From: Meandrina meandrites
Taxonomy: Eukaryota; Cnidaria; Anthozoa; Scleractinia; Meandrinidae
Assembly: GCA_963693305.1 (NCBI GenBank)
Contig: OY855916.1
Span: 5,076,001-5,140,000, forward strand
DNA: 64,000 bases
Direction: 5' to 3'
The translations under genes and the position numbers were made by a program. A model generated the notes under the pieces. The model had not been told where the DNA came from. It saw only the letters and a list, made by a program, of their open reading frames with translations, and ran no database searches. Position 1 is the stretch's first letter; every line of letters starts with the position of its first letter. This document shows positions 1-11,500 of the stretch, piece after piece.

Positions 1-1469
1 TAGCCATCCTCTCCAATTACCATTACCAAACTCTGCAAATTTTGAAGAGCATGAGCCACGACGGCTGATATTTTGTATTTCTATTTGGACTTGAACGGTG
101 CCTTTAAACTAACTGGATAATTGTGAAATTCGTAAGTAAACTTTACATTCATTTTTACGATTATTTTGCAGTCTGCAAAATAGGAGTTTAGTAGATGAGC
201 GCAATTCACTCGCTCGGTCAATCCTTCGGTCGGTCCTTCTTTCCTTCCTTGGGTCGTAGACTTTTCTTTGTAATTCCGCTGACCAATGGATAACTGGACT
301 TGATGAGGATGAAATTAAATGTCGGTAAATGTGAAACAGTGAAATAATGATGGGATAGTTTTCAGCTATGTCAAGAACATGGGGTACGAACATTTTCTTA
401 TTTGAATTGTTTCAAAGCGTTCCCCTGAAAGCATATGGCGTCCTTGTTGCGTAATGAACGCGGGCTCAAAGCAAGCGTGGGTTTTATAACATGACGCATG
501 CAATACAAAAATATTGAGAAAAATAACAAATGGGAAGCACTTACAAGCTTCTTGGGGAAAAAAAGAAAGGAAGAAAAAACCGTTGGAGGGAGAATAAAAA
601 AAGATCGTGTGCGTGCCCGCCCGTGTGTTGAACTCTCGCCCCCCCTGCTTTCTAATACAGTAAGCCAACGCATTGAGCTAATTTAACATATAGGTCCACA
701 ATGCGTACATGTGTCTAGAGCGTTGTGCATTAGTCTGGGCAGCGATTTGAGTGTAATTTTAAGAGGTTTTCAGAAGAGATAGAAGAAGGAAAATTATTTT
801 TTGGAACACCACCAAAATATTTTCATCTTTTCAGCTTATACTGCTGCTCAATACATGTACTTCATTATGCAAAATAGTCGTTGTCTCAAAGAGACCTTTC
901 ATTAACAAGTCGTTTCCCTCGGCATTGCTTCACCTCCGTATTATTGCCACAGGTGCGGGGCCTTTGTTTCTCCGTCAACTGGGTACCGTTCGCGTTAAGT
1001 ACTGACAAGGATCTGGAGTTTTCTTGTTTATTGCTCGTTGTTTAAATCATACAATACAAGCACGACCAACTACGCAAAATATAATAACAGGTGAATCAGT
1101 TTTACACCAGTTAAAACAACCAAATTATCTTGTAACGCTGATCGTAAGAAAGAAAATGGCTTGACACCTAAAATTTCTGTTTAAGCTATAGCTAGGATAT
1201 TAGATAAATAATAACTTTACTAACATAATAAACGCCTAACAATAAAACTTAACAAAAGGAAACAAGACAGTTAAAATGTACTGATCATTGCTAACCTAAA
1301 TCCAATATATTTACAATCTTAAACCTATTTACATAATCAGAATCAGTTCTACGCTTATGGAGAACTCTGTTATAAAACGAGACCGTCATTATAAAGGGCT
1401 TCCCATAACAAACAGTGGCTTTGAAATAATGGTGTTAGTTACACTAACTTCGCATTTCACAGCTAACAC
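1..1469. other. No gene recognised
   Basis: I see no convincing coding sequence, RNA gene or mobile-element boundary here. Open frames are short, lysine- or phenylalanine-rich products of A/T runs, and they lack similarity to families I know. The stretch is ordinary AT-rich intergenic DNA. Confidence 0.5.
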
Positions 1470-1475
1470 TATAAA

Positions 1476-1843
1476 GAGGGTCGTACAGGGGGGTCTCTGG
1501 CACGATTCACGGACGAAAAAAATAACGAATCACGGATCACGGATATTGAAATTTCATTTTCCCGAATCACGAAAATAAGTAGTCCTTTATCCTGTTCTTA
1601 CTCTACAAAGAGTGTTACGATAATTATACGGAGGTCACATTTGAGGTCTCGCGTCTCAAAATCACGCAAAATAAAGTCAATAAAGTGGTGAAATCACGAA
1701 TATCGGTTATTAATTCAAGCTCTTCACGTGTCACGCAAAACCTTCCAGTCACGGGTCACGAAGAATAGATTTATTAAATTCACGTTTCACGGAAAATAAA
1801 ATCAGCTAATCACGCGTCACGAGAATACCCCTGTACGACCCTC
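1476..1843. mobile_element. 368-bp TIR element with TATAAA target-site duplication
   Basis: The ends are exact inverted repeats reading GAGGGTCGTACAGGGG inward, and the element is flanked by TATAAA at 1470-1475 and 1844-1849. The interior is a degenerate series of short units around ATCACG/GTCACG (AATCACGGATCACGG-like) in both orientations. There is no coding capacity, so it is a MITE-like non-autonomous DNA element. The 6-bp duplication does not by itself fix the superfamily. Confidence 0.75.
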
Positions 1844-1849
1844 TATAAA

Positions 1850-2922
1850 ACAACATGACCATGGAAAGTTGATCAAGAGCAGACGTAAGTTTCGAAAAAA
1901 CAATACAATGATTAAAACAGGAAATATTGCAGAGGAAAGTTATTCTACTATGGTGGGGTATTTTCCATTTGCGGAAGAAGCGATAAGTTCCTACCCTCAA
2001 TTTAAAACTATGACAGACAAACCAGTTTTAAAAACCTGTTTTGCAAAACCTTAGTGAAGTTATATTTGGTAAATAATTGAAAAGTAGGAGATTGCTTCTG
2101 AATGGAAGGTCAACTACAATCAGCCTCGTGCAAAAACAATTATTAACAATTAGATTATGAGCTCGATACTTCTATGGGGTGATAGTTGATGAGACCGAAT
2201 AAGAATGAAACTAAATTTCTCAATTATCTTTTGAAACTTGTATCTGTGAGCTCATTCAACATTTCGAGTTTTTAAAGTAGCGAAATAGTAACATTCTCTT
2301 ATTCCTTTCGGGAATTAAATATTCCAGTAATATTTCTAAATCATCCTCCGAATCTTCCGAGAAACGAGAAAACGGCGCCATTTTGTAAACATCCTCAAGC
2401 CGTTGCACACTAATGGCTGACACTTAACACTTATTCACCGAAGTGGAGGTTAATAGTGGTGAGCGGTGAGGCAAATATTCACCACTTTTGTCGACGCTGA
2501 GGTGAATAATTATGTTAGCATATTCCACTCAAGCTGAATAACTAAGCGCACAAAAACGATTACTTTCGGTCCGGCGTACTGTGTAACAGTAGCGTAATAC
2601 ATATCTTCAGCGTGTTGCTTCAAGGGTTAAGCACTTTGTTCCAGAAAGGAGCGAGTGTTATAAGGAGAGTACAGGATGATATGAAACAGCTATAGATTTT
2701 GTGTAACACGCGAAATACCACAGATAAAAGATAAGTGTATCACGTGACCCACGTGCTATTGTGCGTGAAGAAAATGCCATTATCTATCACAATAGTGCAT
2801 CCAGGCACTACAAATAAAAACATTGTCTTAAAATTTAAACCTTACCACACTTTACAAAAATCGAGTGTAGTTTCTTGTAATATGCAAATTTACAATGGAT
2901 TCAGCATGCCAAAAGTTTAAAC
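1850..2922. other. Intergenic, downstream of the ApoL-like gene
   Basis: No gene seen. This region lies 3' of the minus-strand ApoL-like gene. Short open frames have no recognisable content. Confidence 0.45.
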
Positions 2923-3813
2923 TTAAGTTGGAGTTTTCAATATAGATCTCTCAAGGTCGTCCGCCTTTTGTCTCAAATATTGTGCCGCATGAGACCCCTT
3001 GTTTTTAATCATATCTTTGATGGTGTAGCTCAGTTGTATCAATTCCCACACCACGAGCACAGCACTGACTCCAATCATGAAAGCTGCTGGTGCGCCTGCC
3101 ATTCTTACTCCTTGCATGACCCCTCCCCTTGCTGCTTGTACCCCAACATCTATTCCTCCTCTCGCAACTGCTGTCGTTACGGCTTGTGCTGCAGCCGAAC
3201 CCAGTGCACCTAACATTGCTAATTCCACTTGGGTGGCAGAGATAGCTAAAGAAGGTACAACCACCTTGCGAAGGATATCTATCACGGCGGGGTCACTAGA
3301 CTTCAGCGTCTGATCAGCGAGGTAGCAAATATACATCAGTCTTCTTTTCTCTTTGTTAAGCAACCACACCTGAACAATATTGTTCACCTCTTTAACGCTG
3401 TCTAACGTCTCCTTCAAGTCCTTTTCGGCTTTCGTTATTTCTGAAGAATTTATACAAGCTTCTGCGATACTTGTCCCCAGGGTTGTACCAGCACCAGTAA
3501 CTCCTGAAGCCACCCCTGCCAAAACAAGGGGCGTAGCAGCCCCCGCTGTCAATATTGTCGCAACTCCCCCACCGATTGTGAGTATCCCACCCATTATTCC
3601 ACAAGAAGTTCCGCAAGCACGTGCTATAATGGAGTTCTTCCACACTTTATCAAGTTTATCAGCCGCTACACGGTGACTGTGAACGGTATCTTTCGCTTTG
3701 GACATAACTTCTCTCGTCTTTAAAAGAAGCTCTTTCAAATCTTTACGATCTTGTTGCTTTTCAGCCTCGGACAGATCGCTAAAACTCGTAATTTTCTGAA
3801 AATCGTCTGCCAT
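2923..3813 (-). CDS. Apolipoprotein L-like membrane-active protein
   Basis: An intact 296-codon uninterrupted frame. After a charged N-terminal helix (about residues 10-60, rich in K/E/D) comes a long Gly/Ala-rich hydrophobic stretch (about 63-115, with GGILTIGGGVATILTAGAAT), a charged helix (about 118-165), then a second Gly/Ala-rich hydrophobic region (about 185-255) and an amphipathic, basic tail. This alternation of charged coils and glycine-rich hydrophobic hairpins is characteristic of the apolipoprotein L family, whose members act on intracellular membranes in lipid handling, cell death and innate defence. There is no signal peptide, which suggests an intracellular protein. A splice acceptor (TTTTATAG) lies 15-20 bases before the ATG, so a 5' untranslated exon further upstream is likely. 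The family call comes from composition and layout; I could not run a profile search. Confidence 0.65.
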   Translation of the reverse strand: MADDFQKITSFSDLSEAEKQQDRKDLKELLLKTREVMSKAKDTVHSHRVAADKLDKVWKNSIIARACGTSCGIMGGILTIGGGVATILTAGAATPLVLAGVASGVTGAGTTLGTSIAEACINSSEITKAEKDLKETLDSVKEVNNIVQVWLLNKEKRRLMYICYLADQTLKSSDPAVIDILRKVVVPSLAISATQVELAMLGALGSAAAQAVTTAVARGGIDVGVQAARGGVMQGVRMAGAPAAFMIGVSAVLVVWELIQLSYTIKDMIKNKGSHAAQYLRQKADDLERSILKTPT

Positions 3814-3835
3814 TGTCGCACGTTTTATCTCCTAT

Positions 3836-5160
3836 AAAATTAAAAACAAAGGTATTTCATTAATATATCTTACCGAAATCCAGCAAGGGTCTTGTTAGTT
3901 TCCTGAAAACTAGGTCAAAAAAAAAAAAAAAAATAGGCGTGCTATCAAGTGAACGACGGCTATTTCGATCTTCCTTGTGCCGCAGGTCGAAAAAGAGAAG
4001 TTTCCCCTTGGCTTGTTTTAATTGCTTCCCTTCTTATTATATCTTTAGTTATCTCAATTAAATGACATAACTTTTGATTACTTTAGTGAGAGAATGACGT
4101 CGAGTAATTCACTCTCTATTGTGAAATGGGACCATGCAGGGCTGATTTAGCACCATGGACACAGGTAGTTAAACTCAAAATGTAAGGGTCCTTTCTATGT
4201 TACGCAGTCGGATTCGAACGGTTTGCAGGGACGAAAGGACTGCATTTTAAAACCTGAAAATATGACTGGAGCGTGTTTTCAACAAAAAATTACTCACCTC
4301 TCCTCAGTCGTTTGTTTCTGGTGAGGATTACGGGTGGATTTATACAGTTATTTAAGTGGTCAAATGCCACAACTCCATTAAATCTCACGGGAAGCAAAGA
4401 AACAAACAAGCTGATTTTTTCGGCAGCGCCTTGTTTTGTAAACGTGATAAGACAGTGCTGCTCATTTGTTGAAAATAAATAGAACATAATGCATATAAAC
4501 CACGAAATATTAAATACAGGAGATATTTGGGAGGGGGACATGTCATGGTTTATCAACCCAGTCAGGGGAGGGTGACAATACTCAGTTCAGCAATGATCAG
4601 ATGGGAAAGAATTGAAAAGGAGGGTAATATCTACAACGTCTAAGAAAGAACACTTTTTTATCTGTAGTCTTCCGCAACAGGCAAGGAACAAAGCATCACA
4701 TCAAAATTAACAAGCATAGAAGTTTATGATTACCTCCACAGAGCCTGACGAAGGGCAGATGTCGTTATCCTCTGCAACCAACTCTAGAATGACAAGGAAA
4801 ATTTACGACCTTCGACTAAACTGTTTTCGGAAATTTTACCCATCACCAATTTTTAGGATAACTTTAAAAAGCCAAAAGACATTCTAATTGCAGGATACCC
4901 AAATATACTGGTTCAGCTACCCAACCAGTTCTCTGAGACTCTTATTATGTGTGTTTGACTGTGTATCGCCAGGATGCGAATGGCTGCAACTTGAAACATC
5001 AGGCTGATTTTTTCAAGTTTTTCCTTTGTTTTGTGAAAAATATTTCCCGTAACTTACTATGATTTGTTCTTCCTTTGAGAACGTTAATAGATTTCCTTCT
5101 CTTGACTTTCTGGGAATATTCTATGTACGTGAAAAAGCATTTCATTTCATCTTTAGCACA
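3836..5160. other. Intergenic, no gene recognised
   Basis: The upstream side of the ApoL-like gene, with a poly(A) run near 3917-3934. It probably contains that gene's promoter and a 5' UTR exon, which I could not locate. No protein-coding exon of the neighbouring locus was found here. Confidence 0.4.
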
Positions 5161-5167
5161 TTAGCAC

Positions 5168-5221
5168 ATCCTCAGATTCGGAGCTTTGTGACTGAAAATT
5201 CACTGGATGTGTCAACGTCTC
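5168..5221 (-). pseudogene. Fragment of the acidic exon
   Basis: About 54 bases match the central part of the acidic exons at 5456-5599 and 8663-8806. The match stops abruptly at 5219-5221, where a repeat starting TCCCGCGCGCCGCCA begins. A broken third copy of the exon. Confidence 0.6.
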
Positions 5222-5421
5222 CCGCGCGCCGCCATTTTGGATTTTATGACGTATTATGGTTTCCGCTATTGTTTGGCGGCGTGCGGGAAATTTAAAAGCC
5301 ATAATCTTTTCCATTCATTGTTACTAAAATGTTATTTCTCCCTTGTCTTGTAAAATTTGGAAATTAGGCATTATTTCAAACAATTTAACGTCAACTTGTC
5401 GAAAGAGTGGAGGTTCCCTTT
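5219..5421. repeat. Interspersed repeat, copy 1 (second copy near 13.59-13.75 kb)
   Basis: About 200 bp. It shares with 13587-13755 a common series of blocks: a GGCGGCG/GCGCGC hairpin, AAATTTAAAAGCCATAA, ATGTTATTTCTCCCTTG, and a terminal GAAAGAGTGGAGGTT followed by CCTTTAA. The 5' end can fold (GCGCCGCC with GGCGGCGT). It interrupts the acidic-exon fragment at 5168-5221, so it inserted after that exon was duplicated. Confidence 0.55.
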
Positions 5422-5455
5422 AATATTGGTTTTAGCTTTGACTTAAGTATACTAC

Positions 5456-5599
5456 CTTCAGGGGCTGTCCAGATATCATCCTCAGATTCGGAGCTTTGTG
5501 ACTCTGAAGATTCACTAGATGTGTCAACGTCTCCTAAATAGACTGTTTCCTCGAGAACATTCGTTTTACGTTTACAGTTTTCTTTTTTCCTGACAGGAT
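5456..5599 (-). CDS. Acidic exon, second copy in L
   Basis: 144 bases, open throughout, with the same phase (1 in, 1 out) and nearly the same sequence as 8663-8806. It encodes a basic start (KKENCKRK), an [13 protein letters not shown] motif and a Ser/Glu/Asp-rich tail ending DDIW. Its flanks are duplicated too: about 220 bp around 5430-5650 match 8635-8860. Because the phases are 1-1, both copies can be spliced in tandem without a frameshift. The Ser runs next to acidic residues resemble casein-kinase-2 type targets (inference). Confidence 0.55.
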
Positions 5600-8500
5600 C
5601 TGGTGGATTAAGTTTTAACGCGTTACAACAAAGGAGTTGTGGTGGCCTACTATTCGTAATTTTGTTTTAATAGGTTTAGTTTTGAAGTAATTGAGCGAAA
5701 GTACTTAAATGGAAATCACTGTACAATGCTACGGTTTTAATTGATTATAATCAAAAAAGAGTTTAATGGACTTATCTGAAGTGTCAGCCTCTTCTCGGCC
5801 TAAGGGTTAGGCCGAGAAGACAGCTGACTTTTCAGACTAAAATTGGACTAACTGTTGGGGAGTGAACGCCCACCATTTAGACTAGACAACACTGGACTGT
5901 TAATAAGCTACACATATCCATCCTGTAATTGATTGAATCTCGCTCGTGTTTTTTTTTTATACTAGTTTGTTTAATAATGCTGTTCATTGCTATTTTAATC
6001 GCCGTATCGATAGTTTGTTACACGCGGCTTGACCGTGTATTACGCAACATTTCAACCAAATCGATAAAATTCGTTATTTTTCCATATGAAGGAATAAATC
6101 GCTGTTAACGATCAACTTTGGTTTTCCGTGATTATGTGCTACCCTCGAAGACCACCTGTAACAGAGTCGCAACACTTTGCCACGAAACGTATTGAGGTGA
6201 CACGCCTTCGTTCTTTTTGCTAACTCTATTTGATTCAGTAGCTTCAAGCATTACAGACTATAAAGGGTACAATTTCAATGCAATGTTGAGCCACTCAGCA
6301 CTGTTATTAGACAAACTGGAAATTAGAGAATGAACTCTAAAGTAATTTTAAATGTTGGAAATAACCCACCAACACTTTAACCACAGGCAGCCCAAGCTAA
6401 CGATAGGAGCCACAGTACGCTACAAGTACTCAATTTATAAGGGTTTGTATGAGAACGAAATAATTTTGTTTTAGGAGTTACAAATTCCAATGTTTTTTGA
6501 ATGAAATTGACTTACACTGTTGCTGTGTCGTATTATTTATTGTTTGCCAGCTCCTCAGGCCAATTTGAAGAGATTTCGGTGAGTTACTGCTGTGCGAAAA
6601 TTTTGAACACGTGTACTATATTAAATATTCCCATGGCTGGAAACAATTATCCACAGCATCTCACTCGAAGCGCCATATCTTCCAAGGAACTGGTCAAATC
6701 GCTACAGAAATTCCACCACCGTAATCTCTGGTAATTTTCGGGTTCCGAGTGCTGTACTGAAGTGTAGAAAAATACGCCAAAGTGCGACCATTGCTTTTCT
6801 TGGTATGCGTAACCGGTTGAACCACACACAAAATGGCGTCACGTTGACAAAATCGACTTCAGTAGGGGTGGGGCATGGGAATATTTTCACCAATGCCAAA
6901 TTACGCTGTGAGAACCGGAGAGGTCGAATTTCTACCGGAAATTGGAAATCAGCGGCACGTGAAAATTGCCCCGACCCTTTTCTAAAATGCGAAAATTTCT
7001 CACTCCTTTCTAAATCAAAAGCCATGTGTACTCATTTGCCGATTAGCAACTAAACGGCAGAGCAAGCCGAAATTGTCAAGTTCATTAAAATTATCGGTCA
7101 CAATGTGTTGATCGCCGGGAAATCGACAGTTGTAAGCGCTAATGGACAAGATTGCGTTCGGCGGGGCCTTAGAGTTGGCATTGTATGCTCAAGTGGCATA
7201 CCTTGACATGTGTATAAACGAGGACTCGCAAGCACAATATATTCGTACTACGGTCTCGGAGCAGCGGACCGTCCGTTGGAGCAAGTTTTGCAACAACAAA
7301 GTGAGTGAAAGGTTGAAAAGCCAAGATGTTTTTATATGGGTCAAAGCAAGCTTGTCCAGTGCACGGGTAATAAAACTTGTGAATGCGCTTCGGCACCATT
7401 CGGCAAAACATAGTGTAGCGGGCGAATTTTTACGGAGGGGATTTCATGTTTCATTCTCCTGTGTTTGAGCATGCGATCACGCATAGATTTGAATTGCGCC
7501 AATTTAAACACGAAAAAATATTGTTCATGCACTGGGAGATTTGAGGATGGGAAAGTGCTCGGAGGAAACTACTTGTTTTTTTAAGCAACTAGCAAAGGAG
7601 TTGCCTCCTGATCTACGTGAAATGGCAACCAACATATTTTTCAGGCGAAACTCAGTGTTACTTTTCAATCCCTTGGCTCTTGATAAACTTCCCGGAGAAA
7701 CTGTTACATTTCATGGAAGATTCGAGGGAGTTGCCGAAAACATGAAGTGGCCAGGTGAGCAAACCTCCTCTTGAAGAAATCTTGTAGGGTAATGTTAGTA
7801 TGGGACAAGTCAGACACGTAGACCGGAAGTATGGGCATTTTCGTTGGGGTTAGCGAAGCCGGAGATACAAGTATGGTTCGAAGGGGCTGGTACTGATTTC
7901 CTATTTCTGGTAGAAATTCGACCTCTTCGGGTCTCACAGCGTAATTTGGCATTGGTGACAATATTCCCATGCCCCTCCCCTACTGAGGTCGATTTTTGTC
8001 AACCTGACGCCATTTTGTGTGTGGTTCAACCGGTATACCAAGAAAAGCAATGGTCACACTTTGGCGTATTTTTCTACACTTTAGTACAGCACTCGGAACC
8101 CCGAAGAATGGCGAAATGAAAAGAAAATTACCAGATATTACGGTAGTGGAATTTCTGTAGTGATTTGACAAGTTTCTTGGAAGATATGGCGCTTCGAGTG
8201 AGATGCTGTGGATAATTGTTTCCAGCCATGGGAATATTTAATATAGTACACGTGTTCAAAATTTTCGCAGCAGTAACTCACCGAAATCACTTCAAATTGG
8301 CCTGAGGAGCTGGCAAACAATAAATAATACGACACAGCAACAGTGTAAGTCAATTTTATTCAAAAAACATTGGAATTTGTAACTCCTAAAACAAATTTAT
8401 TTCGTTCCCATACAAACCCTTATAAATTGAGTACTCGTAGCGTACTGTGGCTCCTATCTTTAGCTTGGGCTGCCTGTGCTTTAACTGAACTTCTTTCGAA

Positions 8501-11500
8501 TTAATTCTCTAATGAGTCAGGATTGTATAAATGGATTATGGCTTAACTTGTGACAAAGAAAGCGAAGAGAGTGACCAAATATGTACCAAATTGCTTGAGC
8601 AAAGATTGCTAAATAGATATAGTGTATACCAGACATTGATTTTAGCTTTGACTATATACTACCTTCATGGGTTGTCCAGATATCATCCTCAGATTCGGAG
8701 CTTTGTGACGCTGAAAATTCACTAGATGTGTCAACGTCTCCTAAATAGCCTGTTTCCTCAGGCACATTCGTTTTACGTTTACAGTTTTCTTTTTTCCTGA
8801 CAGGATCTGGTGGACAGAGTTTTAACGCGTTACAACAAAGGAGATGTGGTGGCATAATGGTTAGCGCGCTGGACTGGGGATTGAGCGGTCCAGGTTCGAG
8901 CGCTGGCTGGTGACTTCGTGTTGAGTTCTTGGGTAGCCTGCAATGCAGGCGTATTTTAGGAGCGAGCGCATTTTGATTGGGTGAGCTCCATCTTGGTTTC
9001 AGAACACAGGGGAGGCTTGGAGAGAAAGGAGCAAAGCGTCGTAGGGAGTATGAGTGAGGCTGAATGACGAGTTAGAAGGGAATTCTCCTCCCGCTCCCTG
9101 CCCTCCTTCTCTCGTCTTAATCCTCTATGACTCCAAGGCTTAATACACGAACAAAATTATCTGACGTTTGCTCATCAAAAACGCCTGCATTGCAGACTAG
9201 TTCTTGAGTAACACACTTAACCCTTAAGAGCTTTACGGTGTCTCTCTTCAGCCAGGAGTATAAATGAGCTCCTTCGAAGCAATATTTGAAGTCGCGTCCT
9301 GCTAAAGAAACCGGACATAAGGAGAAGGGGCAATGAAGGACGTTCTGGCACGTCCGATCTCTTGTAAAAATGTTTCATATACAGCTCTCATTCGTTGCAT
9401 ATCATGCCAGGAAGGTAGCTATCACACAGAGGACATCATCCGGCATCATCCTATCAGTGCTTCACATTTACAAGTTACAAGCACGTTTTATCGTTAAAAT
9501 GACATTTAAGTAAACACTTGTTGATAAGAAGATACAAATTTGAACAGAATAGGTGATATTAGTCCTTGACTTACCAAGCCGTTTTCGCGCTGCCTCAGCA
9601 GCTTTTAGAAGTGCTGGCCAATCGATTTTCTTGGACCATTCTTGACCAGTTCCTATCTCTTCAGAAAACCTGTACAGTAAAACAAATAAAATGTCAAAAG
9701 AATAAGATACAAACGTCAGATAAAAAACATAAATATGTAACGCAAAGTCCTACACGAGTTTTTTAACAGTTTTGATAATCACGAAACAAAGACATTTTTT
9801 AGGTTACCTCAGAGACTGAAAGGGTAGTGCAGAATGTAACACGGCCAATCGATTCACAGTATCATATTAATTTTACTCTTGAGTTTAGGTGAAGTAAGTT
9901 GACTTGTCAGTTTGTCTGCCCTGCCCTGCCCTGCCAGACCTGACCCTGCCCTGCCCGAGCCAAGCGTAGCCTAGCGTAAGAGGATCAAGTTAAGAGGATC
10001 AAGCGGTTCAAAAAAGGTAGTCTTTTCCAGGCGTTCAGTAATTGGAAAGTCGCAAAGACGTCGCCTCTCTCCTCGCCCTTTGTTCCGTTTTTTTCTACCC
10101 AACTAACCGGAACAACAGAATACCTGAAACAGCTATTGCAAAAATGGTGCCAAAAAAGGTAAATATTGCTAACGAAAACAAATAGTTTGAACAGGAATAG
10201 AACAGCATTATTTGTTGCAACTCTCTATTTTAATTCTTTCAGTTTATTATGCAACACACTCCACATTGACCAGGCTTTCTGGTGAATTTCTATTTTGATT
10301 ATGGCCTCCTGGATGCGGGTGCTGCGATGAAAAGGAGCATTTTGATTGTTTTCCTGAGTGATCCCATACTATTTGTTTTTTCCACTACGGACCGCTAACG
10401 AATTAATTTCTTAAATTGCGTTTAACAACTTGTACTAAAGCAGACAGTTGGCTGTTAAATAAAGGACAATTTGGACTACACTTTAACGCAAAGAGGCCCA
10501 AGAAATTATTTAGGCAGTGTTCTCTTTGACGCACGCGTTTAGCACAGACTAGTCTATGACAACTTTATTGAGCAAACTTGTACGATCCGTATTTGAAAAC
10601 ACTGTTCGAGTTCTATTTGAGTAGCCTTATGCTGCTTATGGACCGTACCATTGTCTGGCTTGGTACATAAACTTACAAAAGAGTAAAACTCGACCAATAT
10701 TTCCGCAATACGGATCTCAAACTAGGTCAATAACATATATGTACACTTATTTTTAGCGTAATCTTTTATTTTCTCTCTATTCTTCTGGAAATGTACCTTT
10801 TGGTTATGACTTCAAGGTAATGCGCAGTCTCTTCGTTGCCACGATCCTTGGCAATAGCCTCTGGAAATGGTGATTTGTCCTTGTAAGCGTCAGAAACTAC
10901 CCTTTTAGCCAAAGGGGTGAAGATCAGATCAATGAATTCCGGAGCGTCAATTTCTGCTGCTCCACAAGCTAACAGACTTAACATCTGAACTTTGAATCCT
11001 GAGAAAGGTGAGTGAAAAGGATACTAAGAACCTACAGCAGGCTAGACATGATGGTAAACAATAGTTTTGGTTGTTGTCCTACGTAAAAACCGATTGTAAA
11101 GACACACGTTTGGAGAGTTTTCATCACATGATTAGAAACAGAATACCACAAACGTAAAATATAACGGAGGGTGTTTTTCTTTAAAAATGGGACTGATTAT
11201 TTTTGTAGATGTAATTCCGAATAAAAGTTCCTCCATAGTTGGAGAGATCTGTGAATTGTTCGTTGTATTAAACCACAGGATGACTTTTTGCACAAATGAT
11301 TTCGTAAAGGAGCAGTGAATAAAAGTGTGGTCGATTGAGTCTTTTTCCCCACAAAAGCAGCATTCATCATCAATTTTAATACCATATTTGAACAGTTCTC
11401 TCTTTGTCACCACGATTCTATGAATAAATTTAAACTGAAATTCTTTTAGCCGTTTTGTTTATTTGCAAAGTTCTCGTATTGACTTAAATATCTTTGTCCA

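Noticed and set aside
3392..3643. Antisense and alternative-frame ORFs over the ApoL-like gene
   Set aside because: Shadows of the 296-codon frame. Its composition and motif pattern are convincing only in that frame.
8846..8915. Possible tRNA gene
   Set aside because: No closing acceptor stem; SINE body follows.
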